Shown: positions 36,653 through 45,388 of the stretch, piece by piece
How the letters are laid out: the number at the start of each line of letters is the position of its first letter
Numbering within the stretch: the first letter of the stretch is position 1
Assembly: GCA_018242205.1 (NCBI GenBank)
Contig: JAFECJ010000011.1
Location: 58,641-122,640 of the forward strand
Reading direction: 5' to 3'
DNA: 64,000 nt
DNA from: Pseudomonadota bacterium
Lineage (GTDB): Bacteria > Pseudomonadota > Alphaproteobacteria > Rhizobiales > Xanthobacteraceae
Position numbers and translations under genes: made by a program
Notes under the pieces: model-generated
Database searches by the model: none
What the model was told of the DNA's origin: nothing
What the model saw: only the letters and a program-made list of their open reading frames with translations

Positions 36653-37313
36653 TGAGCGCCAGGATGCGGCTCAACTCGCGCTGCGGCCGCCCGGTTTCTT
36701 GCGCCCAGTTGTTGAATGCCTCCTGCACCGCGCGCAGGGCCGCCTTCGAGGTCGCCGGCTTGTCGATGACGCCTTCGCGCATCAAGGCCTTGGTCACGTC
36801 AGCCGAGAGAATGAAGGCGTCCCAGCCGTTGAAGCGCAGGAAATACATCGCGGTCGCGCCGCCGAGCCGCGCGCCGTATGTCTTCAGGTACTCCATGAGA
36901 CCGATCTGGTCCGATGCCGGCCACCCTTTGAGAAATGCCGAAAACGAGCCGTGTTCATCGGCGATATCGCGGACGAAGCGCGCATTGGCGATCGTCGCCT
37001 TGATCTTCGGCCCGTTGCGCACGATGCCGGCATCCTTCATCAGCCGCGCGATATCCTTGGCGCCGTAGGCCGCGACTTTCCTCGGATCGAATTTGTCGAA
37101 AGCCTTCTCGAAGCCCGGCCATTTCTGCTCGACGACATCCCAGGAAAACCCGGATGAGAAGATCGCCTTGGCCATGCCGGCGAGAAAACGGTCGTCGCCC
37201 TGCTTCAGGTTCGCGTGGACGCGGCGCTGTTCGGCGAGCTTGGCCTTGATGCCGTCGGCGCCGTGATGCCTTTCGGCCAGTTTCAGAATGGTGGAGAACT
37301 TCGGCAAGGTCAT
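36642..37313 (-). CDS. DNA-3-methyladenine glycosylase I-like protein
   Basis: 223 aa resembling TagI (Adenine_glyco). The FSSGFSWDVVEQKWPGFEKA block, FDPRKVAAYGAKDIARLMKD and AGIVRNGPKIKATIANA follow TagI order. TagI proteins excise 3-methyladenine and carry a Zn site; the classical zinc ligands (Cys/His at both ends) are not obvious here, so it is a divergent member and the activity is uncertain. Upstream partner in a two-gene unit with LOG. Confidence 0.75.
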   Translation of the reverse strand: MTLPKFSTILKLAERHHGADGIKAKLAEQRRVHANLKQGDDRFLAGMAKAIFSSGFSWDVVEQKWPGFEKAFDKFDPRKVAAYGAKDIARLMKDAGIVRNGPKIKATIANARFVRDIADEHGSFSAFLKGWPASDQIGLMEYLKTYGARLGGATAMYFLRFNGWDAFILSADVTKALMREGVIDKPATSKAALRAVQEAFNNWAQETGRPQRELSRILALSVG

Positions 37314-37383
37314 GGAGTGGTCCCGGCCGCGACTATGCCGCCTGCCCCGCGCCTCGACAACTGCAGATCAAGGATGCAGGCCG

Positions 37384-37806
37384 TCAGGTCGCGAAGGTGA
37401 CGTGACCGTTGCCGTCGATCGGCCAGGCGGGATTCCAGGCGATCTCCCACGCATGGGCATCAGGATCCGCAACATAGCCGCGCAATCCGCCATGCGAAGG
37501 CTCATCGGCCGGGCGCAGGAGATGGCCGCCCGCCGCCACCAGACGATCGATGACCGGTTGGACGTCTTCCTTGTCGCGCACATTATGCGCAAGAGCGAAA
37601 GCGCCCGGCCGCGACCAGCCGCTGCGCATCATGTCGTGTTCCAGAGCCGCAGATTGCCAGGTGCTGAGGACAAAGCCGTTCATCTGATAGAAAATAATCT
37701 CGTCATTCGCGAATACCGGCTTCCAGCCGAAGCCATCGACGTAGAAGCGGCGGGACCGGACCAAATCGGCAATTCCGAGGGTCACGACGGCGACCTGTTG
37801 CTGCAT
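37384..37806 (-). CDS. VOC (glyoxalase/bleomycin-resistance) family protein
   Basis: 140 aa from ATG 37806; TTG one codon earlier is in frame. beta-alpha-beta-beta-beta pattern with VAVVTLGIADLVRSRRFYVD, FYQMNGFVLSTW, GGHLLRPADEPSHGGLRGYV and DPDAHAWEIAWNPAW. The metal-site residues of glyoxalase I are only partly recognisable. Substrate unknown. Monocistronic; a 550-bp gap lies upstream. Confidence 0.85.
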   Translation of the reverse strand: MQQQVAVVTLGIADLVRSRRFYVDGFGWKPVFANDEIIFYQMNGFVLSTWQSAALEHDMMRSGWSRPGAFALAHNVRDKEDVQPVIDRLVAAGGHLLRPADEPSHGGLRGYVADPDAHAWEIAWNPAWPIDGNGHVTFAT

Positions 37807-38298
37807 CAAAAACCTCTTCGCCAGATAACTTTGCCCGCAATCTCCCGCCGCTCAAGGTATCGTCCTGACTTTTCAACGCCTCAAATATACAAGACTTGCC
37901 GCAGCGTCGCCGGATCGAAAATATCGACCAGACATTTCGCAAGCGGGGATGACGCGGACGTCGTCTCGCGTCTTGATGAGACCTGCAGCGGTCGACAATG
38001 GCCTCGATCAGTATAGGCAACGACGGTGCCGAGGCGATGGTTCCCGCTACCCTGACAACGCTACGGTCGACCGCGATGCGGCGGTCGCCGACGCCAACGA
38101 TAGTAGGACGCTTGCGGCACATTTCGTCAGAATAATACCGACATAATCCGCACCTCCCCGGTGTGTTTAACCGCACTGGGATAGGCCACCTCCCAACCGG
38201 CCGCACCGTCCCGAGGCCGCAGCGGCATGCCCGAGCAACCCGGCGATCCCGGCCGACGACGCCACCGCATGGCGGCGGCTCCGCGCCTCTTGACCGTC
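37807..38298. other. Intergenic region between VOC and TetR genes
   Basis: Almost 500 bp without a convincing gene. Open frames here have no family resemblance or start context. On the minus strand there is GGGGAGGTG before ATGTCGGTATTATTC and a stop, which would give only five codons. Composition is similar to flanking sequence. The paired operator-like palindromes begin at 38299. Confidence 0.5.
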
Positions 38299-38335
38299 TT
38301 GGACGCTTGTCCTAGTTTCTAGGACACTCGTCCAA
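38299..38335 (+). promoter_or_regulatory. Paired palindromic operators upstream of the TetR gene
   Basis: GGACGCTTGTCC (38301-38312) and GGACACTCGTCC (38322-38333) are two GGAC-N4-GTCC palindromes whose centres are 21 bp apart, two helical turns. In addition TGTCCTAG (38308-38315) and CTAGGACA (38319-38326) are perfect inverse arms, so the whole 37-bp block is symmetrical. They end 20 bp before the TetR gene ATG, as expected for autoregulation. Confidence 0.75.
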
Positions 38336-38354
38336 TTCATCGATCTGCCTGGCC

Positions 38355-38966
38355 ATGAACGATCCCACCACCCGCGACGCCATCGTCGATGCCGCCGACC
38401 GGCTGTTCTACGAGAACGGCTACGAACACACATCGTTTGCCGATATTGCCGACGCGCTGCATATCTCGCGCGGCAATTTCTATTATCACTTCAAGACCAA
38501 GGACGAGATTCTCACCGCCGTCATCGACGCGCGCCTGAGCCATACGGACAAGGTGCTGGCGCGGTGGGAAGCCGAGGCGCAGAACCCCGCCGAGCGCATC
38601 CGCCGCTTCATTCACATGATGATCGCCAATCGCGCCGATATCAAACGCTATGGCTGCCCGGTCGGCACGCTCAGCGCCGAGATGGCCAAGCTCGATCACG
38701 CGGCGCGTGGCGAGGCGAACAAGCTGTTCGCGCTGTTTCGCACCTGGTTAGGCCGGCAGTTCAAGGCGCTCGGCCATGGCGCCGATGCCGATCGGCTGGC
38801 CATGCATCTTCTGGCGCGCAGCCAGGGCGTCGCCACGCTGGCCAGCGCCTTCCGCGACGAACAGTTCATCAAACAGGAAGTCGCGCTGATGGACGAATGG
38901 CTTGAGAAACTCACGGGCGGAAGCTCCCGCCACCAGCGTCGCGCCGGCCGCAAAGCGGCGCATTGA
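38355..38966 (+). CDS. TetR/AcrR family transcriptional regulator
   Basis: 203 aa. The N-terminal HTH runs RDAIVDAADRLFYENGYEHT then SFADIADALHISRGNFYYHF and KTKDEIL. The ligand domain has a single Cys in RADIKRYGCPVGTLSAE. The C-terminus is basic. It heads an apparent operon with a YciI-like gene and a YghU-like glutathione-dependent enzyme, which suggests sensing of an electrophile. Two palindromes just upstream look like its operators. Confidence 0.93.
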   Translation: MNDPTTRDAIVDAADRLFYENGYEHTSFADIADALHISRGNFYYHFKTKDEILTAVIDARLSHTDKVLARWEAEAQNPAERIRRFIHMMIANRADIKRYGCPVGTLSAEMAKLDHAARGEANKLFALFRTWLGRQFKALGHGADADRLAMHLLARSQGVATLASAFRDEQFIKQEVALMDEWLEKLTGGSSRHQRRAGRKAAH

Positions 38967-38988
38967 TCTCCAACGCAAGGAAGCACGC

Positions 38989-39276
38989 ATGTTCATCGTC
39001 TTGCTCAAGTTCTCCGCCAACAAGACCAACGCCACCCAGTTCATGGAGGGTCACAAGGCTTGGCTCAAACGCGGCTTCGACGACGGGATTTTTCTGTTGG
39101 CAGGCAGCCTCAAGCCGGCGCTCGGCGGCGGCGTCATGGCGCATCGCGTTTCGCGCGACGATCTGACGGCCAGGATCAAGGACGACCCGTTTGTCGTGCA
39201 TGATGTGGTGACGCCCGAGATCATCGAATTCGAACCATCGCAGCAGCGGCCCGAGTTTCAGGGCTTGTTCGGCTGA
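38989..39276 (+). CDS. YciI family protein
   Basis: 95 aa from ATG 38989 (MFIVLLKFSANKTNATQFME), preceded by CAAGGAAGC. YciI-type ferredoxin-like fold with GHKAWLKRGFDDGIFLLAGS and DDLTARIKDDPFVVHDVVTP, including the His-Asp pair region of the family (HDVV). Exact reaction unknown; relatives include dehalogenase-like and peroxidase-type proteins. Second gene after the TetR regulator. Confidence 0.88.
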   Translation: MFIVLLKFSANKTNATQFMEGHKAWLKRGFDDGIFLLAGSLKPALGGGVMAHRVSRDDLTARIKDDPFVVHDVVTPEIIEFEPSQQRPEFQGLFG

Positions 39277-39331
39277 ACGGCCGCCACATATTCCCTCGAT
39301 TGCTTCCCGACTGATGACAGGACATGCGCAA

Positions 39332-40210
39332 ATGACCGAGACCACCGCCTACACGCCGCCGAAAGTTTGGACCTGGAACAAGCCCTCGGGAGGCACTTTC
39401 GCCAGCATCAATCGTCCTGTCTCCGGGCCGACTCATGAAAAAGAATTGCCCGTCGGCAAGCATCCGCTACAGCTTTATTCTCTGGCAACGCCGAACGGCC
39501 AGAAAGTCACGATCATGCTCGAGGAGCTTCTTGCCCTTGGCCACAAGGGCGCGGAATACGATGCCTGGCTGATCAAGATCGGCGACGGCGAGCAGTTCGG
39601 CTCCGGCTTCGTCAAGGTCAATCCGAACTCCAAGATCCCGGCGCTGCTGGACCGCAGCGGTCCCAAGCCGATCCGCGTGTTCGAGTCCGGCGCCATCCTC
39701 ACTTATCTCGCCGAGAAATTCGGCGCCCTGCTGCCGACCGAACCGGCGGCGCGGGCGGAATGCTTCTCCTGGCTGTTCTGGCAGATGGGCTCGGCGCCCT
39801 ATCTCGGCGGCGGCTTCGGCCACTTCTATCAATACGCGCCGACCAAGATGGAATATCCGATCGATCGCTTCGCCATGGAGGTGAAGCGCCAGCTCGACGT
39901 GCTCGACAAGCGCCTCGCCGACAACGAATACATCGCCGGCCCGGACTACACGATCGCCGACATCGCCATCCTGCCCTGGTACGGCGGCCTGATGAAAGGC
40001 TGGCTCTACGGCGACTCCGCCACATTCCTCAGCGCCCATGAATACAAGCACGTCAATCGCTGGGCCGATCAGTTGTTCGCGCGCCCGGCGGTCAAGCGCG
40101 GCCGCATCGTCAACCGCGTCTCCGGCGATCCGAAGAGCCAACTGCACGAGCGCCACGATGCGAGCGATTTCGATACGAAGACGCAAGACAAGCTGGCGAA
40201 GACGGCCTAA
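39332..40210 (+). CDS. yghU: Glutathione-dependent disulfide-bond oxidoreductase (YghU-like GST)
   Basis: 292 aa from ATG 39332, where MTETTAYTPPKVWTWNKPSG aligns with the YghU start; ATG 39314 is in frame. The match to E. coli YghU is close throughout: FASINRPVSGPTHEKELPVG, HPLQLYSLATPNGQKVTIML, NPNSKIPALLDRSGPKPIRV, GGGFGHFYQYAPTKMEYPID and RGRIVNRVSGDPKSQLHERH. YghU/Nu-class proteins reduce disulfides and peroxides using two glutathiones. Last gene of the TetR-YciI-YghU run. Confidence 0.93.
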   Translation: MTETTAYTPPKVWTWNKPSGGTFASINRPVSGPTHEKELPVGKHPLQLYSLATPNGQKVTIMLEELLALGHKGAEYDAWLIKIGDGEQFGSGFVKVNPNSKIPALLDRSGPKPIRVFESGAILTYLAEKFGALLPTEPAARAECFSWLFWQMGSAPYLGGGFGHFYQYAPTKMEYPIDRFAMEVKRQLDVLDKRLADNEYIAGPDYTIADIAILPWYGGLMKGWLYGDSATFLSAHEYKHVNRWADQLFARPAVKRGRIVNRVSGDPKSQLHERHDASDFDTKTQDKLAKTA

Positions 40211-40232
40211 AGACCGCCTAAAGCGCGACGGG

Positions 40233-41036
40233 TTAGCCGCCGGTGTCGTCGGCGGCTTTCCTGGCTTTCTCGGCGGAGGCCTGCGCGTCATTGACGGCTT
40301 GCACCGCTTCCTCGCGCTGGGCGGCGTGGCTTTTCACCATCTCGTTCAAATTCGCCGCCAATTGCGCGGACGACTTCGCTTCGGCGCGGCAGCGCATGGC
40401 CGCCGCCTGATCGCCCTTTGCCTCGGCTTCCCGCGCACAGCGCGCCAGGTTCTCGGTGGTGACCGCGATCTGGTTCACCGTCGCAGCTAGGGTCATGGCG
40501 AGCTGCGTTTCATTGAGGCTGGTGATGGTCAAGGTGCGATTGTTGTTCATCATCGTCGTGTCCCAGTCGAGCGGAGCAATCAGACCGCCGCACTGGTTGG
40601 TGATGAAAGCGTGCAACTGTTCAGTTGCACGGTTCATGACCTCGGTGTTCGAATTGGGAGTCCGGGCGGCTTTTCCCAACTCGACGCCATAAGCCACGCC
40701 CGCTTTAAAGCCCTCCTGGAGGCCATCGCCCCACCCCAGCCGCTCGTCGGGGGTCTGCAACACGTCCGGCGTCGGCACGGAATCCAGGATGAACGAGGCG
40801 TCCGTGACGGGGCTGGCGGCCGAGCCGGTATAGCCGGCGACCACGCCGCGCAGCCAACCGGGATAGGCGCCTTGGCAGGCGCCGCGCGCGCGGTGCGCCG
40901 CTGCTTCGGCTTGAAGCTCGGCCTTGGTCTTATCCGCAAAAGCGCCGCCGACGCCCGCGATCAATAAACCGGACGCAAGGAGAAGTGCACTCATTCCGAG
41001 AGCGACGCGCAGCGTCGTCTTCCTCTGATGCCTCAT
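40233..41036 (-). CDS. Secreted hypothetical protein with coiled-coil C-terminus
   Basis: 267 aa from ATG 41036 (MRHQRKTTLRVALGMSALLL). Signal peptide cleaved after about AGVGGAFA. The mature part has a Cys early (ARGACQGAYPGWL) and another in TNQCGGLIAPLDWDTTMMNN, then a long Ala/Glu/Lys helix from about residue 160 (NLARCAREAEAKGDQAAAMR; KSHAAQREEAVQAVNDAQAS) with two further Cys. Probably periplasmic. No family recognised. Convergent with the yghU-like gene. Confidence 0.75.
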   Translation of the reverse strand: MRHQRKTTLRVALGMSALLLASGLLIAGVGGAFADKTKAELQAEAAAHRARGACQGAYPGWLRGVVAGYTGSAASPVTDASFILDSVPTPDVLQTPDERLGWGDGLQEGFKAGVAYGVELGKAARTPNSNTEVMNRATEQLHAFITNQCGGLIAPLDWDTTMMNNNRTLTITSLNETQLAMTLAATVNQIAVTTENLARCAREAEAKGDQAAAMRCRAEAKSSAQLAANLNEMVKSHAAQREEAVQAVNDAQASAEKARKAADDTGG

Positions 41037-41151
41037 GTCGGCCACCCTGATGATGCAGCGCCCATCATGTTCGCCATGCGGCGCCGGCGGCATTGATCTG
41101 CATCAGCCCGAGCACGGCGTCAGGCGGCGAGCAATGGCGAGGCCGGCGCGG

Positions 41152-41499
41152 CTAATTCTCGGGCGCGGTCACGAACGGCATGATGTCGACGGTATCGCCG
41201 GGGAAGATCGAAAAGTGCGGATGGTTCTCGAACAGCTTTGCCGCTGCCTCGATGCTCTCGGCCTCGACGACGACGTAGCCGCGGATATCGTTCTGCGCAT
41301 CGGTGACGCTGTTTTTGCTGACGCGCTTCGTCTTGCCGACCATGGCTCTGTCGCGCAACGACACGGCGTTCGCTTTCTCCCAGGCCAGCCACTGCGGAAG
41401 GCCGGCGGCATCCACCGCGTCCTGCTCGGCTTTCGGTAGGCTACGAAAGCGCACGACGTTTTCGGGCTTCATGGAGTAGACGGCGAGGAAGCGCGGCAT
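41152..41499 (-). CDS. YCII-related (DGPF-type) protein
   Basis: 115 aa from ATG 41499 (MPRFLAVYSMKPENVVRFRS); the open frame extends to 41694 without resemblance. Ferredoxin-like YCII fold: FLAVYSMKPEN strand, the GLPQWLAWEKAN helix, NDIRGYVVVEAESIEAAAKL and the final HFSIFPGDTVDIMPFVTA. Such proteins often accompany sigma factors or VOC proteins; none is adjacent. Function unknown. Confidence 0.8.
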   Translation of the reverse strand: MPRFLAVYSMKPENVVRFRSLPKAEQDAVDAAGLPQWLAWEKANAVSLRDRAMVGKTKRVSKNSVTDAQNDIRGYVVVEAESIEAAAKLFENHPHFSIFPGDTVDIMPFVTAPEN

Positions 41500-41660
41500 G
41501 GGGAAGATGTCCGGTGCGGCGATTGTCCGAGCGTAGCCGGGGTGGAGCGAAGAGTGATTGCGAATTGCCCGGAGGCTTGCCGCGGCACTGCACCCTTGCG
41601 CCCCCGATGAGAGCCCCTTACCATTTTTTTCACTAGCAACTTCAAGAATGCGGATTGAAA

Positions 41661-42197
41661 ATGCCCATAGTTTGGACGGAAGAAAGCCTCTCAAAGAGAT
41701 CTTCGGAAGACATAAGGAATATCCGAACTAACGCGATCGCCAAGAATGCGCACGACCTAGTCGCCATGTGCGACAAGGAACTGCACAGCAGAAAACCGGT
41801 TAAGGCGGCGACCGCCAACTCGCCTGAAGCTAGAGCCGGCATGTACGTATCTGAATTTCATTTCGTATGCCCGCGGGAGTCCGAAGTGGAGCGAGACGAG
41901 ACTGGTCGAATTAAGACAGGGACGTGGGTTGTCTCTAAAGAACATGCAATTGCGGCGGTCAAATACGGTTCTATCGTTGCTTTGCATGCAACGAAGAACG
42001 AAAGCTCATACCTTCAAGGCAAAATCACAAATTGGAAGCAAAAAGCCCGTCAACCGCGCAATTCAGATGGCAATCTCGTCGCCATCGAAACGGGTATCGA
42101 GTTTGAGTTTGAACCGACCGAAGTGCTGCTAGCATGGAAAGGCAGTGGAACAGGTGAGAAAGGCTACGCCTGGGCGCCAATTCCAAATGACCAATAG
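41661..42197 (+). CDS. Low-GC hypothetical protein beside guaA, 178 aa
   Basis: Starts at ATG 41661 (MPIVWTEESLSKRSSEDIRN); TTG 41655 is in frame. N-terminal third: a helical segment LSKRSSEDIRNIRTNAIAKN then AHDLVAMCDKELHSRKP. The C-terminal part looks beta-rich (TWVVSKEHAIAAVKYGSIVA, then YLQGKITNWKQKA and GIEFEFEPTEVLLAWKGSG). GC content and codon use are visibly lower than those of guaA next door, pointing to transfer. No family recognised and no nuclease motif seen. Its stop is 6 bases from the convergent guaA stop. Confidence 0.75.
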   Translation: MPIVWTEESLSKRSSEDIRNIRTNAIAKNAHDLVAMCDKELHSRKPVKAATANSPEARAGMYVSEFHFVCPRESEVERDETGRIKTGTWVVSKEHAIAAVKYGSIVALHATKNESSYLQGKITNWKQKARQPRNSDGNLVAIETGIEFEFEPTEVLLAWKGSGTGEKGYAWAPIPNDQ

Positions 42198-42203
42198 TGC
42201 CCC

Positions 42204-43805
42204 TCACTCCCACTCAATCGTCCCCGGCGGCTTTGACGTCACGTCATAGACCACGCGGTTGACGCCCTTGACTTCGTTGATGATGCGCGTCGCCACCATG
42301 CCGAGAAACTTCATGTCGAACGAGAAGAAGTCGGCGGTCATGCCGTCGACCGAGGTCACGGCGCGCAGGCCGACGACATATTCGTAGGTGCGGAAGTCGC
42401 CCATGACGCCGACGGTCTTCACCGGCAGCAGCACGGCGAAAGCCTGCCAGATGTCGTCGTACAAACCGCAGCGGCGGATTTCCTCAATGTAGATTTCGTC
42501 GGCGAGCCTAAGGATATCGAGCTTGTCCTTGGTGATGGCACCCGGCACGCGGATGGCGAGCCCCGGCCCCGGGAACGGATGGCGGCCGACGAAGGATTCC
42601 GGCAGGCCGAGCTCGCGGCCGAGCGCCCGCACCTCGTCCTTGAACAGTTCGCGCAAGGGTTCGACCAGCTTCATGTTCATGCGCTCGGGCAGCCCGCCGA
42701 CATTGTGATGCGACTTGATGGTCACCGACGGGCCGCCGGTGAACGACACGCTCTCGATCACGTCGGGATAAAGCGTGCCCTGCGCCAGGAACTGCGCGCC
42801 GCCGATCTTCTTGGCCTCGGCCTCGAACACGTCGATGAACAGCTTGCCGATGGTCTTGCGCTTGACCTCGGGATCATCGACGCCGTCGAGCGCCTTGAGG
42901 AAGGTGTCGCTGGCGTCCACATGCACCAGCGGGATGTTGTAGCTGTCGCGGAACATGGCGACGACCTTCTGCGCCTCGGCGAGCCGCATCAGGCCGTGAT
43001 CGACCAGCACGCAGGTAAGCTGATCGCCGATCGCTTCGTGGATCAGCACCGCGGCGACCGCTGAATCGACGCCGCCGGACAATCCGCAGATCACCTTGCC
43101 CTTGCCGACCTGCGCCCTGATTTTTTCGATCGCCTCGTCCTTGAAGGCGCGCATGGTCCAGTCGCCGGTGAGGCCGGCGATCTTGCGCACGAAGTTGCGC
43201 AGCAGCGCCGCGCCGTGCGGCGTGTGCACCACCTCGGGATGGAACTGCATGGCGTAGAACTTGCGCGCGTCGTCGCCGATGATCGAGATCGGCGAGCCCG
43301 GCGCCTTGCCGAGCACCTTGAAGCCTTCCGGCAACTGCGTGACGCGGTCGCCGTGGCTCATCCACACCGGGTACTTCTCGCCCTTGACCCAGACGCCTTC
43401 GAAGAACGGTGAGTCCGCCGTGACCTCGACTTCGGCGCGGCCGAATTCGCGGTGATGCCCGGCCTCGACCTTGCCGCCGAGCTGCTGCGCCATGGCCTGC
43501 TCGCCATAGCAGATGCCGAGCACCGGCACGCCGGCGTCGTAGATCGCCTGCGGCGCCAGCGGCGCGTTCTTGTCGAGCACAGAGGAAGGCCCGCCGGACA
43601 GGATGACGGCCTTGGGTCGCATGGTGCGGAACGCCTCCTCGGCCTTCTGGAACGGCACGATCTCGGAATAGACCTTTTCCTCGCGCACCCGGCGGGCGAT
43701 GAGCTGGGTGACCTGCGAGCCGAAATCGACGATCAGGACCTTGTCATGATCGGCGGAAGCCTCCGGATGGGAGGCGGCGGACGGTGCGGGTTTGGGCTGG
43801 TTCAT
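42204..43805 (-). CDS. guaA: GMP synthase (glutamine-hydrolysing)
   Basis: Amidates XMP to GMP; 533 aa from ATG 43805; 14 upstream in-frame residues rejected. Class I glutaminase: [20 protein letters not shown] (23-42), nucleophile Cys99 in [12 protein letters not shown], and HPE in [14 protein letters not shown]-pyrophosphatase PP-loop [16 protein letters not shown] near residue 236. C-terminal dimerisation domain [15 protein letters not shown] and PPGTIEWE at the end. guaB is about 8 kb away on the same strand. Confidence 0.97.
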   Translation of the reverse strand: MNQPKPAPSAASHPEASADHDKVLIVDFGSQVTQLIARRVREEKVYSEIVPFQKAEEAFRTMRPKAVILSGGPSSVLDKNAPLAPQAIYDAGVPVLGICYGEQAMAQQLGGKVEAGHHREFGRAEVEVTADSPFFEGVWVKGEKYPVWMSHGDRVTQLPEGFKVLGKAPGSPISIIGDDARKFYAMQFHPEVVHTPHGAALLRNFVRKIAGLTGDWTMRAFKDEAIEKIRAQVGKGKVICGLSGGVDSAVAAVLIHEAIGDQLTCVLVDHGLMRLAEAQKVVAMFRDSYNIPLVHVDASDTFLKALDGVDDPEVKRKTIGKLFIDVFEAEAKKIGGAQFLAQGTLYPDVIESVSFTGGPSVTIKSHHNVGGLPERMNMKLVEPLRELFKDEVRALGRELGLPESFVGRHPFPGPGLAIRVPGAITKDKLDILRLADEIYIEEIRRCGLYDDIWQAFAVLLPVKTVGVMGDFRTYEYVVGLRAVTSVDGMTADFFSFDMKFLGMVATRIINEVKGVNRVVYDVTSKPPGTIEWE

Positions 43806-43996
43806 CCCCTGAATTAAGCAAGTCGCGGGCGCGCCGCAATGGGCCAAAATGGCCTTCCACCGGCAGTTTCCTTAACCCTGACGTTTAACCGCGACGCCGG
43901 TTTGCCGGATCGGCCGGGGTTTCGCGGGGTAGACTAACGCTCCATTAGCCGTCGCCGTGGCACATCCGGGCGGGGCTCACGCGGATGGAGGCCGCT

Positions 43997-44896
43997 ATGG
44001 CCTATTATACCGATCGGATCAGGCTGCCAGCCGCCGCCGGCCCGGAGCGCCGCGACGCGCTGTTCCGCGAAAGCAGCCGCGACCGGCTGGAGCGCTGGGC
44101 GCTCGGTCTTGCCTGGGCGGCGAAGCCGAAGCGGCTGTCCGGCCTGCCCGCTCTCGCCAAGATGTTCCTCTCCGACCTGGTCGGCGGCAAGGACGCCCTG
44201 CCCGATCCCGAAGCCGCACTCGACGACCCCTATGGCCTCGCCGGCATCGCGCACGACCTGTCGGTGCCGCGCTTGATGGCGGCGCATCGCAGCGGCCTTT
44301 ATCCCTTCGCCCATGTCGGCCCGATCAAGTGGTGGTCACCGCCGAAGCGCTCGTTGCTGTTCTTCAGCCAGACCCACATCGCCAAGCGCCTGCGCCGGCA
44401 GATGCGGCAGGGTCAGTATCGCGTCACTTTCGACACTGATTTCGACGGCGTCATCAAGGCCTGCGCCGGCAACCGCGCCGGCCGCTGGCACGTCACCTGG
44501 ATCACGCCGGCGATCATGCACGCTTATGCGGCGCTGTTCGACGCCGGCTACGCGCATTCCTTCGAAGTCTGGAACGACAAGGGCGAACTCGCCGGCGGCG
44601 GCTACGGCGTCGCGGTCGGCAATTCCTTCGTCACGGAATCGCAGTTCTCGCGCGAGGACAACACCTCGAAGATCGGCTTCACGGTGTTGAACTTCCATCT
44701 CGCGCAATGGGGCTTCGCATTCAACGACGGCAAGATCCTGACGCCGACCACGCGCGACATGGGCTTCCATGAAATCCCGCGCGCCGATTATCTAACGCGA
44801 CTGGCCCAGGCGCTCGAGCAGTCCGACCGTCGCGGCCGCTGGCAGGTCGAAGCCGATCTCGCGCAGGTCGCCGACTGGCAGCCGCAGCAGAGCTGA
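43997..44896 (+). CDS. Leucyl/phenylalanyl-tRNA-protein transferase-like protein (Aat family)
   Basis: 299 aa from ATG 43997, with GGAGG 5 bases upstream. The second half follows Aat order: LMAAHRSGLYPFAHVGPIKW then WSPPKRSLLFF, WITPAIMHAYAALFDAGYAH, SFEVWNDKGELAGGGYGVAV and FVTESQFSREDNTSKIG. The conserved Asp of the LID motif aligns with FNDGKIL. It is about 70 residues longer than classic Aat, with an extra basic N-terminus, and W-S-P has two prolines' spacing changed (SPPKRS). It may be the N-degron transferase or a paralogue. Confidence 0.78.
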   Translation: MAYYTDRIRLPAAAGPERRDALFRESSRDRLERWALGLAWAAKPKRLSGLPALAKMFLSDLVGGKDALPDPEAALDDPYGLAGIAHDLSVPRLMAAHRSGLYPFAHVGPIKWWSPPKRSLLFFSQTHIAKRLRRQMRQGQYRVTFDTDFDGVIKACAGNRAGRWHVTWITPAIMHAYAALFDAGYAHSFEVWNDKGELAGGGYGVAVGNSFVTESQFSREDNTSKIGFTVLNFHLAQWGFAFNDGKILTPTTRDMGFHEIPRADYLTRLAQALEQSDRRGRWQVEADLAQVADWQPQQS

Positions 44897-44900
44897 CCGC

Positions 44901-45317
44901 TCAGCCTTTGGCCTTCGATGTGTTGAACGCCGCCGCTTCGCGGATCAGCGCCTTCAACGCCTTGGCGTCGATCGTGTCGCCTTCGTGGAAATCGATGGCG
45001 CGGCGGACATTGCCGTCGAGGCTCGCGTTGAACAGCTTCGCCGGATCCTTCAGCTTGGCGCCGTGGGCGAAGGTCATCTTGACCGCGCTTTTGTAGCTCT
45101 CGCCGGTACAGATGATGCCGTCGCGTTCCCACACCGGCACGCCCAAGGGGTTCGACGGCTTGCGCCATTTCACGGTCTCGACCACGTCGGGACAGGCCTG
45201 CTGAATGATCTTGCGGATCGCCGCCAGCGTCTCGCCGCGCCAGCCGCCGAGTTTCTCGATCTTGGCGTCGATCAGTTGCGACGGCGACGTGCCGTTGTTC
45301 GAAGTGCTCTTCACCAT
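44901..45317 (-). CDS. DUF1801 family protein
   Basis: 138 aa from ATG 45317 (MVKSTSNNGTSPSQLIDAKI). DUF1801 signatures: GGWRGETLAAIRKIIQQACP, VVETVKWRKPSNPLGVPVWE and CTGESYKSAVKMTFAHGAKL. The fold is YdhG-like with a beta-sheet on a helix; members are called iron-binding or lipid-related on thin evidence. Function unknown. Convergent with the Aat-like gene, four bases apart. Confidence 0.85.
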   Translation of the reverse strand: MVKSTSNNGTSPSQLIDAKIEKLGGWRGETLAAIRKIIQQACPDVVETVKWRKPSNPLGVPVWERDGIICTGESYKSAVKMTFAHGAKLKDPAKLFNASLDGNVRRAIDFHEGDTIDAKALKALIREAAAFNTSKAKG

Positions 45318-45388
45318 GCCGTATCTTCCTCTGCCGTGCGGCTCAGACGACACGATTACAGCATGGCGGAAACCGGCGCGTTAACGCC

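Noticed and set aside
37949..38146. 65-codon frame in the VOC-TetR gap
   Set aside because: No Shine-Dalgarno, no resemblance and average composition; not supported.
43870..43900. Two TTAACC blocks between guaA and the Aat-like gene, resembling CtrA sites
   Set aside because: Spacing does not fit the TTAA-N7-TTAA consensus; also found at 53824-53851 with longer spacing, so not convincing.
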